IMG/VR virus record: IMGVR_UViG_3300045144_000099
Coordinates: 1-43,164 of that record
Length of the DNA stretch: 43,164 nt
DNA from: a virus
Direction: 5' to 3' (one strand)
The notes below the pieces were generated by a model. It was not told the origin of the DNA. It was given only the letters and a program-made list of their open reading frames with translations, and ran no database searches. A program made the translations under genes and the position numbers. Positions 1 to 6,912 of the stretch are shown here, piece by piece; the first letter of the stretch is position 1, and every line of letters starts with the position of its first letter.

Positions 1-1110
1 CGCGGCCACGCGGTCACACCAGACCCGGACGCCGGCGATCTGCGCGGCGCCCTTCTTCGCGCGGACGTAGGCTCCGATTGCCTTCTCGTCCACGCACAGG
101 AACTCGCGCGGCACTTTCGCCGCATCCATGACCTCGAAGCGCCAGACCTCGCGGTACGAAACGCCCGCAAGCCGCGTGGTCTCGGCCGGCTTGACGCGGG
201 CGATGTCCCGCTCGGCCTGCTCGCGCCGGATGGCCTCGGCGGCCTCGCGTTCGGCCTCGCGCGTCTTCGCGTCGGCCTCGGCCTGGGCCGCCTTCTCGGC
301 GGCGACATCCGCATCCATGCGGGCGAAGTCCGCGCCCACGGAGCCGGGTGCTTCCGCAGCCGCCTTCCTGGCTTCTTCGGCCAGACGGTCGGCGTCGGCC
401 TTCTCGCGGGCGAGCCGGAGTTTCTCGGCGAGCCGCTCTTCGGCGAGGCGCTTGGCCTCCGCTTCGCGGCGCAGTCTTTCCTCTTCGGCGAGGCGCTTGC
501 GCTCAGCCTCGGCCACCGCCTCGGCGATCCGTTTCTGCTCGGCATCCCAATCCGCGAGCGCCCGTTCCACGATCCGCCGTGCCACCTCCAGGGCCTCGGC
601 GCGAGGGCGGAACTCTTCACGAGTCCGTGCCTCGGCCTCGCGCATGGGGCCGGTGATCGCCTTCAGCCGCTCATCCCATGCTCGCTGCTGCGTGCGGATC
701 TCCTTGAGGAGCACGCCGCCAGCCGCATACTCGACGCGCGTGGCGACGCGGAACTCCCGGCATCGGACCGCGAGCGCGTCGCAGTCCTGTGCCACGCGGA
801 CCTGCTCCGCGCGCACCTCGTCCGGGACCACGACGCGGAGCCCGCGCCGCTCAGCCTCAGCCTCGCGGATGCGCCTCACGCCGTCCGGGTCCAGGTCGGC
901 CAGGGTCTCCACGCAGACCGAGCCAGTCACGAGCATCCGGCCGTCCGCGTGCTGCCAGTGATACAGATATCGGATCGGGCGGTGTCCGCACGCGCACGCG
1001 ACCGCCTGCGGCGAATCGGGGTCCTGCTCCCCGATCTCGCCGGTGAAATGCCAGCCCTCGGCCGAGCCGCCGAGAGCGGCGAGCAAGCGCGACGTGACGT
1101 GTTCGCTCAC
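1..1110 (-). CDS. Phage coiled-coil protein with N-terminal zinc-binding segment (partial)
   Basis: This is an open leftward frame of at least 370 codons that runs off the left edge, so the C terminus is missing. The GTG start at 1108-1110 overlaps the stop of the upstream gene (GTGA), which fixes the start. The N-terminal 70 residues contain a CxCGH motif near residues 39-43 and another Cys near 66, which could bind zinc. Residues about 180-320 are an Ala/Glu/Arg-rich coiled coil. The visible C-terminal part (VSYREVWRFEV, then PREFLCVDEKAI) resembles a domain common in phage early-region proteins of unknown function. It is the third gene of the leftward repressor operon. The long rightward frame over it is antisense shadow. 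Confidence 0.75.
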   Translation of the reverse strand, partial: MSEHVTSRLLAALGGSAEGWHFTGEIGEQDPDSPQAVACACGHRPIRYLYHWQHADGRMLVTGSVCVETLADLDPDGVRRIREAEAERRGLRVVVPDEVRAEQVRVAQDCDALAVRCREFRVATRVEYAAGGVLLKEIRTQQRAWDERLKAITGPMREAEARTREEFRPRAEALEVARRIVERALADWDAEQKRIAEAVAEAERKRLAEEERLRREAEAKRLAEERLAEKLRLAREKADADRLAEEARKAAAEAPGSVGADFARMDADVAAEKAAQAEADAKTREAEREAAEAIRREQAERDIARVKPAETTRLAGVSYREVWRFEVMDAAKVPREFLCVDEKAIGAYVRAKKGAAQIAGVRVWCDRVAA

Positions 1111-1322
1111 GGCTGGCCTCCCGCGTTCGGGTCGGGAGCGGGCGCCAACGTCGGCGGCTTCCGCTTGCCGCGCGCGCCGGGCCGCTCGACAGGCTGCTGT
1201 TCGGCGATCAATTCATCGGCCAGTTTGAGGCCGTAGCGGCGCACGTCTGGGCTCTCGTCCGCGCACATGTCCCGGATGGTGATGAGGCGCATGCGCAGCC
1301 GCGCCCTCTCCGCATTCTCCAT
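1107..1322 (-). CDS. Small hypothetical protein (71 aa)
   Basis: Starts at the ATG at 1320-1322, preceded by an AGGAG ribosome binding site in GAGGAGTGTGTCATG, and overlaps the next gene by GTGA. The N-terminal half is helical and charged (MENAERARLRMRLITIRDM), and the C terminus is Pro-rich and basic. It lies between the repressor gene and the coiled-coil gene in the same leftward operon. I do not recognise the family. Confidence 0.7.
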   Translation of the reverse strand: MENAERARLRMRLITIRDMCADESPDVRRYGLKLADELIAEQQPVERPGARGKRKPPTLAPAPDPNAGGQP

Positions 1323-1399
1323 GACACACTCCTCTTGTGCGTGGTATGATGGCCACGCATGAGAGACCCCGCCCCGTCGCGGCCCACCCGCGCGGGGCA

Positions 1400-1624
1400 C
1401 TACTCCCCGATCAGTTCCCCGACACGCACCCCGAGCGCATCCGCCAACGCGCACAGCTTGTCCGCGCGCGGCGTCCGTTCCCCGGCCTCGTAGGCCAGGA
1501 CTTCGGAACGGCCGAGCCTGCCGCCGCGAGCACGAACGGCCTTGATCAGGCCAGCCGGTTCCATTCCCGCCCGCTGCATCGCCGCTCGCAAGCGAGAACC
1601 GAAAACGGTCCCCTCCCACCGCAT
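1400..1624 (-). CDS. Cro/CI (XRE) family helix-turn-helix repressor
   Basis: A 74-residue single-domain DNA-binding protein. Residues 8-70 fit the five-helix HTH_3/XRE fold: FGSRLRAAMQRAGM, then a recognition-helix region around RLGRSEVLAYEAGERTP, then the usual last helix (KLCALADALGVRVGELIG). Length matches Cro-type repressors and leaves no room for a LexA-like cleavage or dimerisation domain. The ATG at 1622-1624 has a strong AGAAGGAGG site. It faces the rightward early genes across a 431-bp control region with divergent promoters, so it is likely the regulator of the genetic switch. It probably binds there, although the operators are not proven. Confidence 0.9.
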   Translation of the reverse strand: MRWEGTVFGSRLRAAMQRAGMEPAGLIKAVRARGGRLGRSEVLAYEAGERTPRADKLCALADALGVRVGELIGE

Positions 1625-1804
1625 GGTGGGCCTCCTTCTTTCCGCGCGCCCACGCGCCTGCTCCCTGTCTCACCACGCCAGCCCAGGGTATCGCTCCGAG
1701 TCGCCGCCGGGTGCTCCGCAGAGCCACGCCAGGCCGCACGCCTCGATGCGCCGCAGGGCCAGTCCGAGCCAGAGAGCGAGGCGCGATCCCGCGCCGTCGT
1801 GTCC

Positions 1805-1833
1805 AGTGTAGGCCCAGTCACCCGGCGTGTCAA
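1805..1833 (-). promoter_or_regulatory. Sigma70-type promoter for the repressor operon
   Basis: On the minus strand there is a perfect -35 box TTGACA (1828-1833), a 17-nt spacer and a -10 box TACACT (1805-1810). Transcription would start near 1798, leaving a leader of about 170 nt before the repressor ATG at 1624. The word GAAAAATAAT lies one base upstream of the -35 box, where an UP element or operator would act. Confidence 0.65.
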
Positions 1834-1834
1834 G

Positions 1835-1844
1835 ATTATTTTTC
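1835..1844 (-). repeat. GAAAAATAAT element upstream of leftward -35 box
   Basis: This is the minus-strand copy of a 10-bp word that also occurs on the plus strand at 1976-1985. Each copy sits immediately upstream of the -35 box of its own promoter, 1 nt away here and 2 nt away in the other case. It could be an UP element for RNA polymerase or part of a regulator binding site. Confidence 0.5.
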
Positions 1845-1975
1845 TGCCGCTCTTGGCATGCCCCGTGCAAGGCCCGTCCCTGTGGCGCGCCGTGGGGGAT
1901 GACGGATCAACGGCAAAGTGCGAAATAATGCGAACTATGACAGGACCGAATCTGTAAGTACGCAGAATCACACAC

Positions 1976-1985
1976 GAAAAATAAT
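1976..1985 (+). repeat. GAAAAATAAT element upstream of rightward -35 box
   Basis: This is the plus-strand copy of the word described at 1835-1844, ending two bases before the rightward -35 box. A shorter relative (GAAATAAT) lies at 1922-1929. In a GC-rich sequence such repetition within 150 bp is unlikely by chance. Confidence 0.5.
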
Positions 1986-1987
1986 GC

Positions 1988-2015
1988 TTGCGCGTGGCCG
2001 TGGAGGGCATATAAT
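1988..2015 (+). promoter_or_regulatory. Sigma70-type promoter for rightward early genes
   Basis: -35 box TTGCGC (1988-1993), 16-nt spacer and a perfect -10 box TATAAT (2010-2015). The predicted start near 2022 gives a leader of about 35 nt before the ATG at 2056. The leader includes an AAGGAGAAGG ribosome binding site. Confidence 0.6.
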
Positions 2016-2055
2016 GGGAAGTAGAAGGCGGGCGGAGACCCGCAAGGAGAAGGCA

Positions 2056-2367
2056 ATGGGGAGCTACGAGCAGAGTGCGGAGAGCGAGGCCCGGCGGCAG
2101 GCCGGATGCCTCCGGCACGACAGTGTGCCGGTGGTGGTGGATGCGGCGCATGTCGGGGCGCCAACGGAGCAGGGGGAGCCCTATCACTGGGAGACCCCGG
2201 GTGGTGCGCGATGCCGGTTCCCCGGCGCGTACCGTCGCGCCTGCGGCAATCCGGTATACGTCCACTCTCGGCGGCGCGTCATCGTGTCGCCCGAGTGGTG
2301 GGCGGCGCACGTGGCAGTTCCCGCCGCCGGGGCGGCACGGGCGCTGGCCGAGGCGATCCGGGTGTAG
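2056..2367 (+). CDS. Early hypothetical protein (103 aa)
   Basis: First gene of the rightward unit. I chose the ATG at 2056 because AAGGAGAAGGCA precedes it, although the frame stays open upstream to 1918. It starts just downstream of the TATAAT promoter. The protein is mixed-charge with three Cys (in ARCRF, RACGN and AGCLR) and a Trp-rich patch (VSPEWWAAHV), and ends in an Ala-rich helix. I do not recognise the family. By position it could be a Cro-like or early accessory function, but it has no visible helix-turn-helix. Confidence 0.6.
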   Translation: MGSYEQSAESEARRQAGCLRHDSVPVVVDAAHVGAPTEQGEPYHWETPGGARCRFPGAYRRACGNPVYVHSRRRVIVSPEWWAAHVAVPAAGAARALAEAIRV

Positions 2368-2416
2368 TTTTCCCGTCGCTCTCTGACGGAGCGGCGGGCC
2401 GCCCCCGAGGAGCCGC

Positions 2417-2438
2417 CTCCCGGTGCAAGGGCCGGGAG
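2417..2438 (+). promoter_or_regulatory. Hairpin between early genes
   Basis: A perfect 7-bp inverted repeat CTCCCGG/CCGGGAG with an 8-nt loop, lying 50 bp past the stop of the first rightward gene and about 40 bp before the next start. There is no T-tract after it, so it is more likely an attenuator or an mRNA-stability or processing element than a full terminator. Confidence 0.4.
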
Positions 2439-2476
2439 CGCACCCAACGCGGGCCTGACCCGCATGGAGGTACGAC

Positions 2477-2518
2477 ATGTTGCAGAATCCGACGATCTTG
2501 GACGAGGTGAGGGCATGA
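2477..2518 (+). CDS. 13-codon coupled leader peptide (candidate)
   Basis: A 13-residue frame (MLQNPTILDEVRA) with an excellent ribosome binding site, GGAGGTACGACATG. Its stop overlaps the next start as ATGA. The same 14-nt context recurs exactly before the gene at 2735, which suggests that ribosomes load here and are passed to the following gene by translational coupling. The peptide itself is too short to assign. Confidence 0.4.
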   Translation: MLQNPTILDEVRA

Positions 2519-2715
2519 AGCGCGACCAGGCATGGATCTTCTGTCCTGCGTGCGGGGCGTTCTGGCCCCCGCCTGCGACGGGCGAACTTCCGTCGTGCGA
2601 AGACTGCGCGGTGGAAGTGGAGCGGGTGCGGCAAGGCGACATCTTCGCGGGCGCGTGGGCGTTCGCGGAGGGACTCGGGGCGTTCTTTCCCGAGGACAGT
2701 TCGAGGGCGGCGTAG
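2515..2715 (+). CDS. Small zinc-ribbon protein (66 aa)
   Basis: The ATG overlaps the preceding mini-frame stop (ATGA). Residues 10-13 (CPAC) and 28-31 (CEDC) form two CxxC knuckles typical of a zinc ribbon. The C-terminal half is hydrophobic and aromatic (IFAGAWAFAEGLGAFF). Phage early regions often encode such small zinc proteins that bind host factors or nucleic acid, but the partner here is unknown. Confidence 0.65.
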   Translation: MKRDQAWIFCPACGAFWPPPATGELPSCEDCAVEVERVRQGDIFAGAWAFAEGLGAFFPEDSSRAA

Positions 2716-2734
2716 AGCCGCAAGGAGGTACGAC

Positions 2735-3115
2735 ATGACGATTCAGCAGGCGAAGGCGGCCCGCGAGGCCGCCGAGAAGGCGGTGCAGGCTCTGCCCGAG
2801 CACGCCGCGTACCTGGCGGCGGACGAGGCGGCGAGAGTGGCGGACGCGCTCGCGCAGACAGCGTGGCTCAGACGTGGGGAGAGCGTGGCCCTCGACGCCG
2901 AGTATGAGCGGCTCGCGGTGCTCGCCGATCACCAGCGCCGCGTGGCCGAGGCCGCCTGGGCGCGCCTGTGGGCCACGCCCGAGCAGCAGGAGGCCAGCCG
3001 CGCACTGACGCGGCTCAACGCGCTGCGGGTGCTGGAGCGCGAGGAGGAGGCGGACGCGCTGGCCCAGGCCGAGCGCCACGCCGCGGCAGTCCAGGCCGCC
3101 TGCGAGAGGCAGTGA
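2735..3115 (+). CDS. Alpha-helical early protein (126 aa)
   Basis: Strong GGAGGTACGAC-ATG start. Nearly the whole protein is Ala/Glu/Arg/Leu-rich helix with heptad-like spacing and no Pro after residue 20, so it probably forms a coiled coil. The stop overlaps the next ATG (TGATG), as expected in an operon. No family recognised. Confidence 0.7.
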   Translation: MTIQQAKAAREAAEKAVQALPEHAAYLAADEAARVADALAQTAWLRRGESVALDAEYERLAVLADHQRRVAEAAWARLWATPEQQEASRALTRLNALRVLEREEEADALAQAERHAAAVQAACERQ

Positions 3116-3321
3116 TGCGCACCCGACTCCTGGAGGCCCAGGCGGCTCTCGCAGCCGCCGCCCGCGCCGTCGATCTGGCCGAACAGGCGGTCAGGGAGGC
3201 ACTGCGCGACGTGGAGCCGGACGCGCGGATCGAGGACTGCCCTGTGTGCTTGTGCCCGCCGATGCGGCCAGCGAAAGCCTGCCCGTGCGCATGTCACGGG
3301 CCTGAGAGGGATCATGGCTGA
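3115..3321 (+). CDS. Small helical protein with Cys-rich tail (68 aa)
   Basis: Starts by TGATG overlap with the preceding gene. Residues 1-40 are a helix (LLEAQAALAAAARAVDLAEQ). The C-terminal third carries six Cys in pairs (CPVCLC, then CPCAC), consistent with zinc binding. Unknown function, in the rightward early operon. Confidence 0.6.
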   Translation: MRTRLLEAQAALAAAARAVDLAEQAVREALRDVEPDARIEDCPVCLCPPMRPAKACPCACHGPERDHG

Positions 3322-3466
3322 GGCACGGGGGATCGACTGGGAGCAGCAGCCGCTCGGCGAGATGTCTGACAGCGCACTGGCCCGTCGTCTCGGCGTGGAC
3401 CCTACTGTCTCATGGACACGTGCCTCGAGCATGCGCGACTCACACAGCGGCTCATTGGCGGTTTGA
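3314..3466 (+). CDS. Small hypothetical protein (50 aa)
   Basis: The ATG at 3314 overlaps the end of the preceding gene by 8 bp. The segment IDWEQQPLGEMSDSALARRL followed by GVDPTV resembles the short 'SDAELARRLGV' DNA-binding-like motif seen at the ends of many phage and plasmid proteins. It could be a stand-alone fragment of such a protein. The remaining C-terminal sequence is Ser-rich. Confidence 0.5.
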   Translation: MAEARGIDWEQQPLGEMSDSALARRLGVDPTVSWTRASSMRDSHSGSLAV

Positions 3467-3494
3467 CCTAGAGAAGAGCCCGGAGGACTTGACG

Positions 3495-3563
3495 ATGGCC
3501 GACAAGGCGGCCCTGGGCGAGCCTACGGACCGGACGAGGAAGGCACTGCCGCCGAAGAAGTAG
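3495..3563 (+). CDS. 22-residue candidate peptide
   Basis: MADKAALGEPTDRTRKALPPKK preceded by CCGGAGGACTTGACG, a good ribosome binding site. It is the last candidate gene of the rightward unit and its end overlaps the tail of the converging leftward gene at 3523. Very short, so support is only the start signal and spacing. Confidence 0.3.
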   Translation: MADKAALGEPTDRTRKALPPKK

Positions 3564-3732
3564 CGGCCTTCCCCCGCCTGACCACCCGCAGTTTCCCTCC
3601 CGAGACATGCACGATGACGGGCTTTCCCCTCCGTTCATAGTCCCAGGTCACGACCGCGCCGCGACGACGAGCAAGCTCCAGGCCAGCCACGCAGACACGG
3701 GCGAGCAGGTCGGTCACGGCGGCGATGGTCAC
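3523..3732 (-). CDS. Hypothetical protein at the end of the late operon
   Basis: A leftward frame ending at 3523. I used the GTG at 3730-3732, preceded by CGGAG, giving 69 residues with a basic, beta-rich C terminus (VIVHVSGGKLRVVRRGK). The frame stays open upstream to an ATG at 4041, and that extension has coding-like base use and a CLCCG zinc knuckle. The true start may therefore be further upstream, overlapping the preceding gene. Function unknown. It is the last leftward gene before the converging early genes. Confidence 0.5.
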   Translation of the reverse strand: MTIAAVTDLLARVCVAGLELARRRGAVVTWDYERRGKPVIVHVSGGKLRVVRRGKAATSSAAVPSSSGP

Positions 3733-3916
3733 GGCATCTCCGGGTTCGCCCGGGGCGCGGCGTCTCGTTCCTGCGGGTGCGAGAGCGCTCTTGGCGTCAC
3801 GCCGCGCGCCCGGACTTCCCTGCTCTCCTTCCGGCCACGCCTCGCCGCAGCAGAGGCAATGGAGGGCCGCTGCACGGGCCGCGCCCGGAGAGCCGGGCAG
3901 GCCTATTCTCTCGCAA

Positions 3917-4282
3917 TCAGGGCTGGCCGTCAACCGACAAGAGAGGCTTGCCGTCGCAGAGCACGATGATCCCGAGCCGTCCCTCCGGTAGTGTGTGGTA
4001 TTCCAGGCCGAGCCGTCCCGAGGCGCAGAAGGCCCCGGCAAGCTCCATCCCGTCGCAGTCCACTCGCGCGCGCTCTACGACCTCGCCGGCCTCGATGCCC
4101 GGCTCCAGCGTGAGCGTTACGGTCCCTGCGCACGACTGCCAACGGAGATCCAGATCCGCCCCGACCCGTGCCCCGCACGTCGCGCCGGCTGCGAGCAGGA
4201 GCATGAGCCCAGCGTAGAGCACTCGCGCGCGGAACGTCGAGCACAGGGCACGCCAGGGGCCTTGCCGTCGCAGTCCGCTCAT
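3917..4282 (-). CDS. Putative exported or membrane-anchored lysis-region protein
   Basis: 121 residues, beginning at an ATG that overlaps the holin stop (ATGA). Residues 20-36 form a hydrophobic segment (VLYAGLMLLLAAGATCG) after a basic N terminus, consistent with a signal peptide or signal anchor. The Cys does not fit a good lipobox. The mature part is beta-rich with paired Cys (RVDCDGMEL, GAFCAS, VLCDGK), suggesting a periplasmic location. Position directly after two holin-like genes suggests a lysis accessory role, possibly spanin-like, but there is no sequence proof. Confidence 0.6.
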   Translation of the reverse strand: MSGLRRQGPWRALCSTFRARVLYAGLMLLLAAGATCGARVGADLDLRWQSCAGTVTLTLEPGIEAGEVVERARVDCDGMELAGAFCASGRLGLEYHTLPEGRLGIIVLCDGKPLLSVDGQP

Positions 4283-4584
4283 CGCCCCCTCGCCGTCGTG
4301 CGGATGACCGCGTGCAGAAGCGTCGCCACGGCGCCGCCGAGCGCACCCGTCGCAGCCGAGTCGCCTGGCCCGAGCGTAGCCTCGGGAGGCATCATGCCTA
4401 CGATAGCAGATACCGCCCGGACGATCTCGACCGGGGCGAAGGAGAGCGCGACCGCAACGGCGACCGCGATGAGCGGCCACCAGCGATTGAGCCGCGCGTC
4501 CGTCGAGTCCGGCAGTGCCTTCCGCACCGCGAGGATGAGGCCCCAAGTCAACGCACCGATCAACGCCGCACTACCCGCCATCAT
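4279..4584 (-). CDS. Putative holin
   Basis: 101 residues, starting at the first of two ATG codons and overlapping the upstream stop by ATGA. Three hydrophobic segments are visible: about 4-19 (GSAALIGALTWGLILAV), 32-51 (WWPLIAVAVAVALSFAP) and 78-92 (TGALGGAVATLLHAV). Small size, several membrane spans and location next to an XhlA-like protein fit a phage holin that permeabilises the inner membrane. An endolysin is not adjacent. The best candidate lytic enzyme lies at 40017-40361. Confidence 0.7.
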   Translation of the reverse strand: MMAGSAALIGALTWGLILAVRKALPDSTDARLNRWWPLIAVAVAVALSFAPVEIVRAVSAIVGMMPPEATLGPGDSAATGALGGAVATLLHAVIRTTARGR

Positions 4585-4841
4585 GGCACGCCTCCTTTTG
4601 TGAGCATCCAGACAAGCAATCCGGCTACGACCGCGGACACGAGGCCGCCCACAAGGGAGCCTATTGCACTGCCGGACCGGACCGCCCATTTGAGATCCGT
4701 GGTGACACTTGCCATGGTCGCCTCCATGCTGGTCAGCCGCTCCTCGTGTCGCTCGATGCGCCGGCCATGGTCCTCACACGGCAACGCGTCGAGCCGGGCA
4801 AGAGCCTGGGCCACTTCTCGGATTGTCTCGGTGTCGGCCAT
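4581..4841 (-). CDS. XhlA/haemolysin-like membrane protein
   Basis: 86 residues. The first 55 form a charged helix with coiled-coil character (RRIERHEERLTSMEATMASV), and residues 60-82 form a single C-terminal membrane span (AIGSLVGGLVSAVVAGLLVW). This layout is that of the XhlA-type partner of holins. It follows the last tail-fibre gene and overlaps the holin gene by 4 bp, so the two are probably translated together. Confidence 0.7.
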   Translation of the reverse strand: MADTETIREVAQALARLDALPCEDHGRRIERHEERLTSMEATMASVTTDLKWAVRSGSAIGSLVGGLVSAVVAGLLVWMLTKGGVP

Positions 4842-4850
4842 GCGGTCGCC

Positions 4851-5876
4851 TCACGGCAAGAAGACTACGTGCACGCTGATCTGGTTGTCCAGATCCCATT
4901 CGTAGATGCTCACGGCGCTCCCGAGGAAGTCCACGCCCCAGTTCTGGACCAAGGTGGTCCATTGCGTAAAGGCATTGCCGGCCGTCGGCGTGCCTGCGAC
5001 GAACATTTCTCCCGTGAGCCAGCGCGTGGGGTTCACCGTGTTCCCACAGGTCGCAACCACGGCAGCACGGGAGATCGGTAGCTCGCGCGGAATCCAGATC
5101 CCCGTGCTTCCCTGGCCCACGCCGATTCGCTGGAAGGGCGCCATGACCTTGATCGAGTCGTCGGACACGAACTCCGTGACGTTGTGAAACGGATTCGCGC
5201 CACCGCCCGCCGCCGCGTTGGCGTAGGCCACGTACTCGATGAGCCCGCCCAGACGAGAGCGCAGGAACGTCCTCGCGTCGTAGATGGCCGAGCCGCCCGT
5301 TCCGAAGATGCCCGCGAAGCCAGCGGGCAGGTAGCAGACGGCCACGGCAATCTGGCCGGCCTCGGGATCGGGACACACTGGCACCGGGGCTGCCGTGCCC
5401 TTGATGATCGACACCTTGGCCTTGTAGTCCAGCCTCTGCGGGAGACTCTGCGGCGAGATCACTCCGCTGCTGTCTCGCACCATCCGGGTCGTGTAGTCAG
5501 CAAGCGCGTTGTCGGCCTCGACAACCACGAGATCGTAGCGGTCGTTGCCGGGCGGATTCGCGTCGCACGTCACCGTTTCGGTCGCGTCGAGCACGACAGG
5601 AATGATCTGGGGCTCGGGCGGGCCGTCGTATGTCAGGCCCCACCCTTGCGCGATGTTGACCTGGAGCGCGCCGCCGCCGGCAGAGGGCAAGAAGCCGTGT
5701 TGGGAGACGACGCCAGAGCGGTTGTAGAGGGCACTCGCCGGCCTCCTGTGCGCGTCGTCGAGCGCGGTCAGGAGACTCCGCCACGCCTGATCGTGCACGT
5801 CCATCTGGCGGTCGGGCGTCACGATCTCGCCAGAAGAGAAGTAGAGCTTGTCGAACGGGTTCCACTCGGGAATCAT
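4851..5876 (-). CDS. Tail fibre / receptor-binding protein, copy 2
   Basis: 341 residues with a GGAGGCGACG-ATG start. It is clearly a paralogue of the preceding gene, which has the same length. Residues 1-225 align throughout (NPFDKLYFSSGEIVTPDRQM; ALADYTTRMVRDSSGVISPQ; CYLPAGFAGIFGTGGSA), while the C-terminal 110 residues are unrelated. A conserved N-terminal attachment part with a variable tip is the usual pattern of phage receptor-binding proteins. It lies between the baseplate genes and lysis genes, a common place for host-range proteins. The role is inferred from position and pattern. Confidence 0.75.
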   Translation of the reverse strand: MIPEWNPFDKLYFSSGEIVTPDRQMDVHDQAWRSLLTALDDAHRRPASALYNRSGVVSQHGFLPSAGGGALQVNIAQGWGLTYDGPPEPQIIPVVLDATETVTCDANPPGNDRYDLVVVEADNALADYTTRMVRDSSGVISPQSLPQRLDYKAKVSIIKGTAAPVPVCPDPEAGQIAVAVCYLPAGFAGIFGTGGSAIYDARTFLRSRLGGLIEYVAYANAAAGGGANPFHNVTEFVSDDSIKVMAPFQRIGVGQGSTGIWIPRELPISRAAVVATCGNTVNPTRWLTGEMFVAGTPTAGNAFTQWTTLVQNWGVDFLGSAVSIYEWDLDNQISVHVVFLP

Positions 5877-5885
5877 CGTCGCCTC

Positions 5886-6911
5886 CTATGCCAGCACCGA
5901 GACGCGCAGATTGCCCTCGTCGCCGGGGGCGAGATCCACAGGGGCGCCGCCGGCGTTCAGCAGGTACGTGAAGATGTCGATCTGGTACGTCGTCGCTGCG
6001 CCGCCCCACCACGGAGCAATGGCCGATACGCCGGCCGTGCAGCCGTATGGCGTCGCAACGCCGGTCGGAGAACCCATCGAGATCATCGGCGAGACGCCGT
6101 ACTCGTTGAGCTCGCGCGGCACAGCAATGCTGATCGAATCATGGCCCACGGCCGCACTGTCGCAGAGGGTCGTGATCAGCTTGATCGTCGGATCGAGCCG
6201 CACGATGGTCTGGAGTGCGTAGGGGTTGCCGCCGCCCGGCCCGGGCCCGACGTAGCGCGCGATCACGTCCCGCGAGCCGCCGAGACGCGAGGCCAGGAAC
6301 GTCCGCACGTCGCGGACAGCCGAGCCACCTGTGCCGAAGACTCCCGCGAAGCCGGCGGGCAGGTAGCACGCGGCCAGCGCGATCTGGCCTGTGCCCGGCG
6401 TGGGGCAGGCAGGGGCCGGCGCGGCGATGCCTTTCAGCACCGACACCTTGGCCTTGTAGTCTTCTCGCTGCGGCAAGGTCTGCGGCGCGATGACGCCGCC
6501 CGAATCCCTGACCATCCGCGTCGTGTAGTCAGCAAGGGCATAGTCGGATTCCACCACGATCAGGTCGTACCTGGGATTCGGGATGCCGGCGTTCGTCTCG
6601 CAGGTCACGGTTGTGACCGCGTCGAGCACGACAGGATAGATCGTTGTGTGCGGGGGTGCGTCCTGGGAGAATCCCCATCCCACGCCGACGTTGACCTGGA
6701 GGGCGCCAGCCCCGGCGGCGGGCGCGAAGCCGTCCGGGCACACGATGCCGCAGCGGTTGCCAAGCAGGCTGCTCTTGCGCTGTAGTATGTCGTCGAGCGC
6801 CATGACCAGGCTGCGCCACGCCTGATTGTGCAGCTCCATGATCCGGTCAGGCGGGGCGATCTCGCCATTGCTGAACATGAGCCTGTCGAACGCATTCCAT
6901 GATGTGAGCAT
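5886..6911 (-). CDS. Tail fibre / receptor-binding protein, copy 1
   Basis: 341 residues, ATG preceded by AGAGGAA. Its N-terminal two-thirds matches the downstream paralogue nearly without gaps (NAFDRLMFSNGEIAPPDRIM; ALADYTTRMVRDSGGVIAPQ; CYLPAGFAGVFGTGGSA). The last 110 residues differ completely and are Gly/Thr/Ile-rich. The conserved part probably binds the baseplate and the divergent part the host surface. The two copies probably arose by tandem duplication followed by exchange or divergence of the tip. Confidence 0.75.
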   Translation of the reverse strand: MLTSWNAFDRLMFSNGEIAPPDRIMELHNQAWRSLVMALDDILQRKSSLLGNRCGIVCPDGFAPAAGAGALQVNVGVGWGFSQDAPPHTTIYPVVLDAVTTVTCETNAGIPNPRYDLIVVESDYALADYTTRMVRDSGGVIAPQTLPQREDYKAKVSVLKGIAAPAPACPTPGTGQIALAACYLPAGFAGVFGTGGSAVRDVRTFLASRLGGSRDVIARYVGPGPGGGNPYALQTIVRLDPTIKLITTLCDSAAVGHDSISIAVPRELNEYGVSPMISMGSPTGVATPYGCTAGVSAIAPWWGGAATTYQIDIFTYLLNAGGAPVDLAPGDEGNLRVSVLA

Positions 6912-6912
6912 G

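Larger units (their letters stand above)
1625..2055. promoter_or_regulatory. Divergent control region (switch)
   Basis: A non-coding stretch between the repressor (leftward) and the first rightward gene. It is clearly richer in A+T than its surroundings around 1830-1850 and 1915-2015. It holds one promoter on each strand and three related A-rich words: GAAAAATAAT at 1835-1844 (minus), GAAATAAT at 1922-1929 (plus) and GAAAAATAAT at 1976-1985 (plus). Short open frames cross it, but their starts lack ribosome binding sites. A small GC hairpin (GCGGG/CCCGC) lies at about 2028-2043 in the rightward leader. Confidence 0.7.

Noticed and set aside
128-961. Rightward 277-codon frame at the left edge
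   Set aside because: Ser/Arg/Ala-rich shadow of the leftward coiled-coil gene, which continues past the window edge.
1546-2736. Leftward 396-codon frame across the control region
   Set aside because: It would cross two divergent promoters and the rightward early genes with their good ribosome binding sites; its amino acid make-up is not protein-like.
5184-6785. Long rightward open frame (533 codons) over the fibre genes
   Set aside because: It is antisense to two well-supported paralogous fibre genes; its residues are Arg/His/Asp-rich with no domain, as expected of a GC-rich shadow frame.
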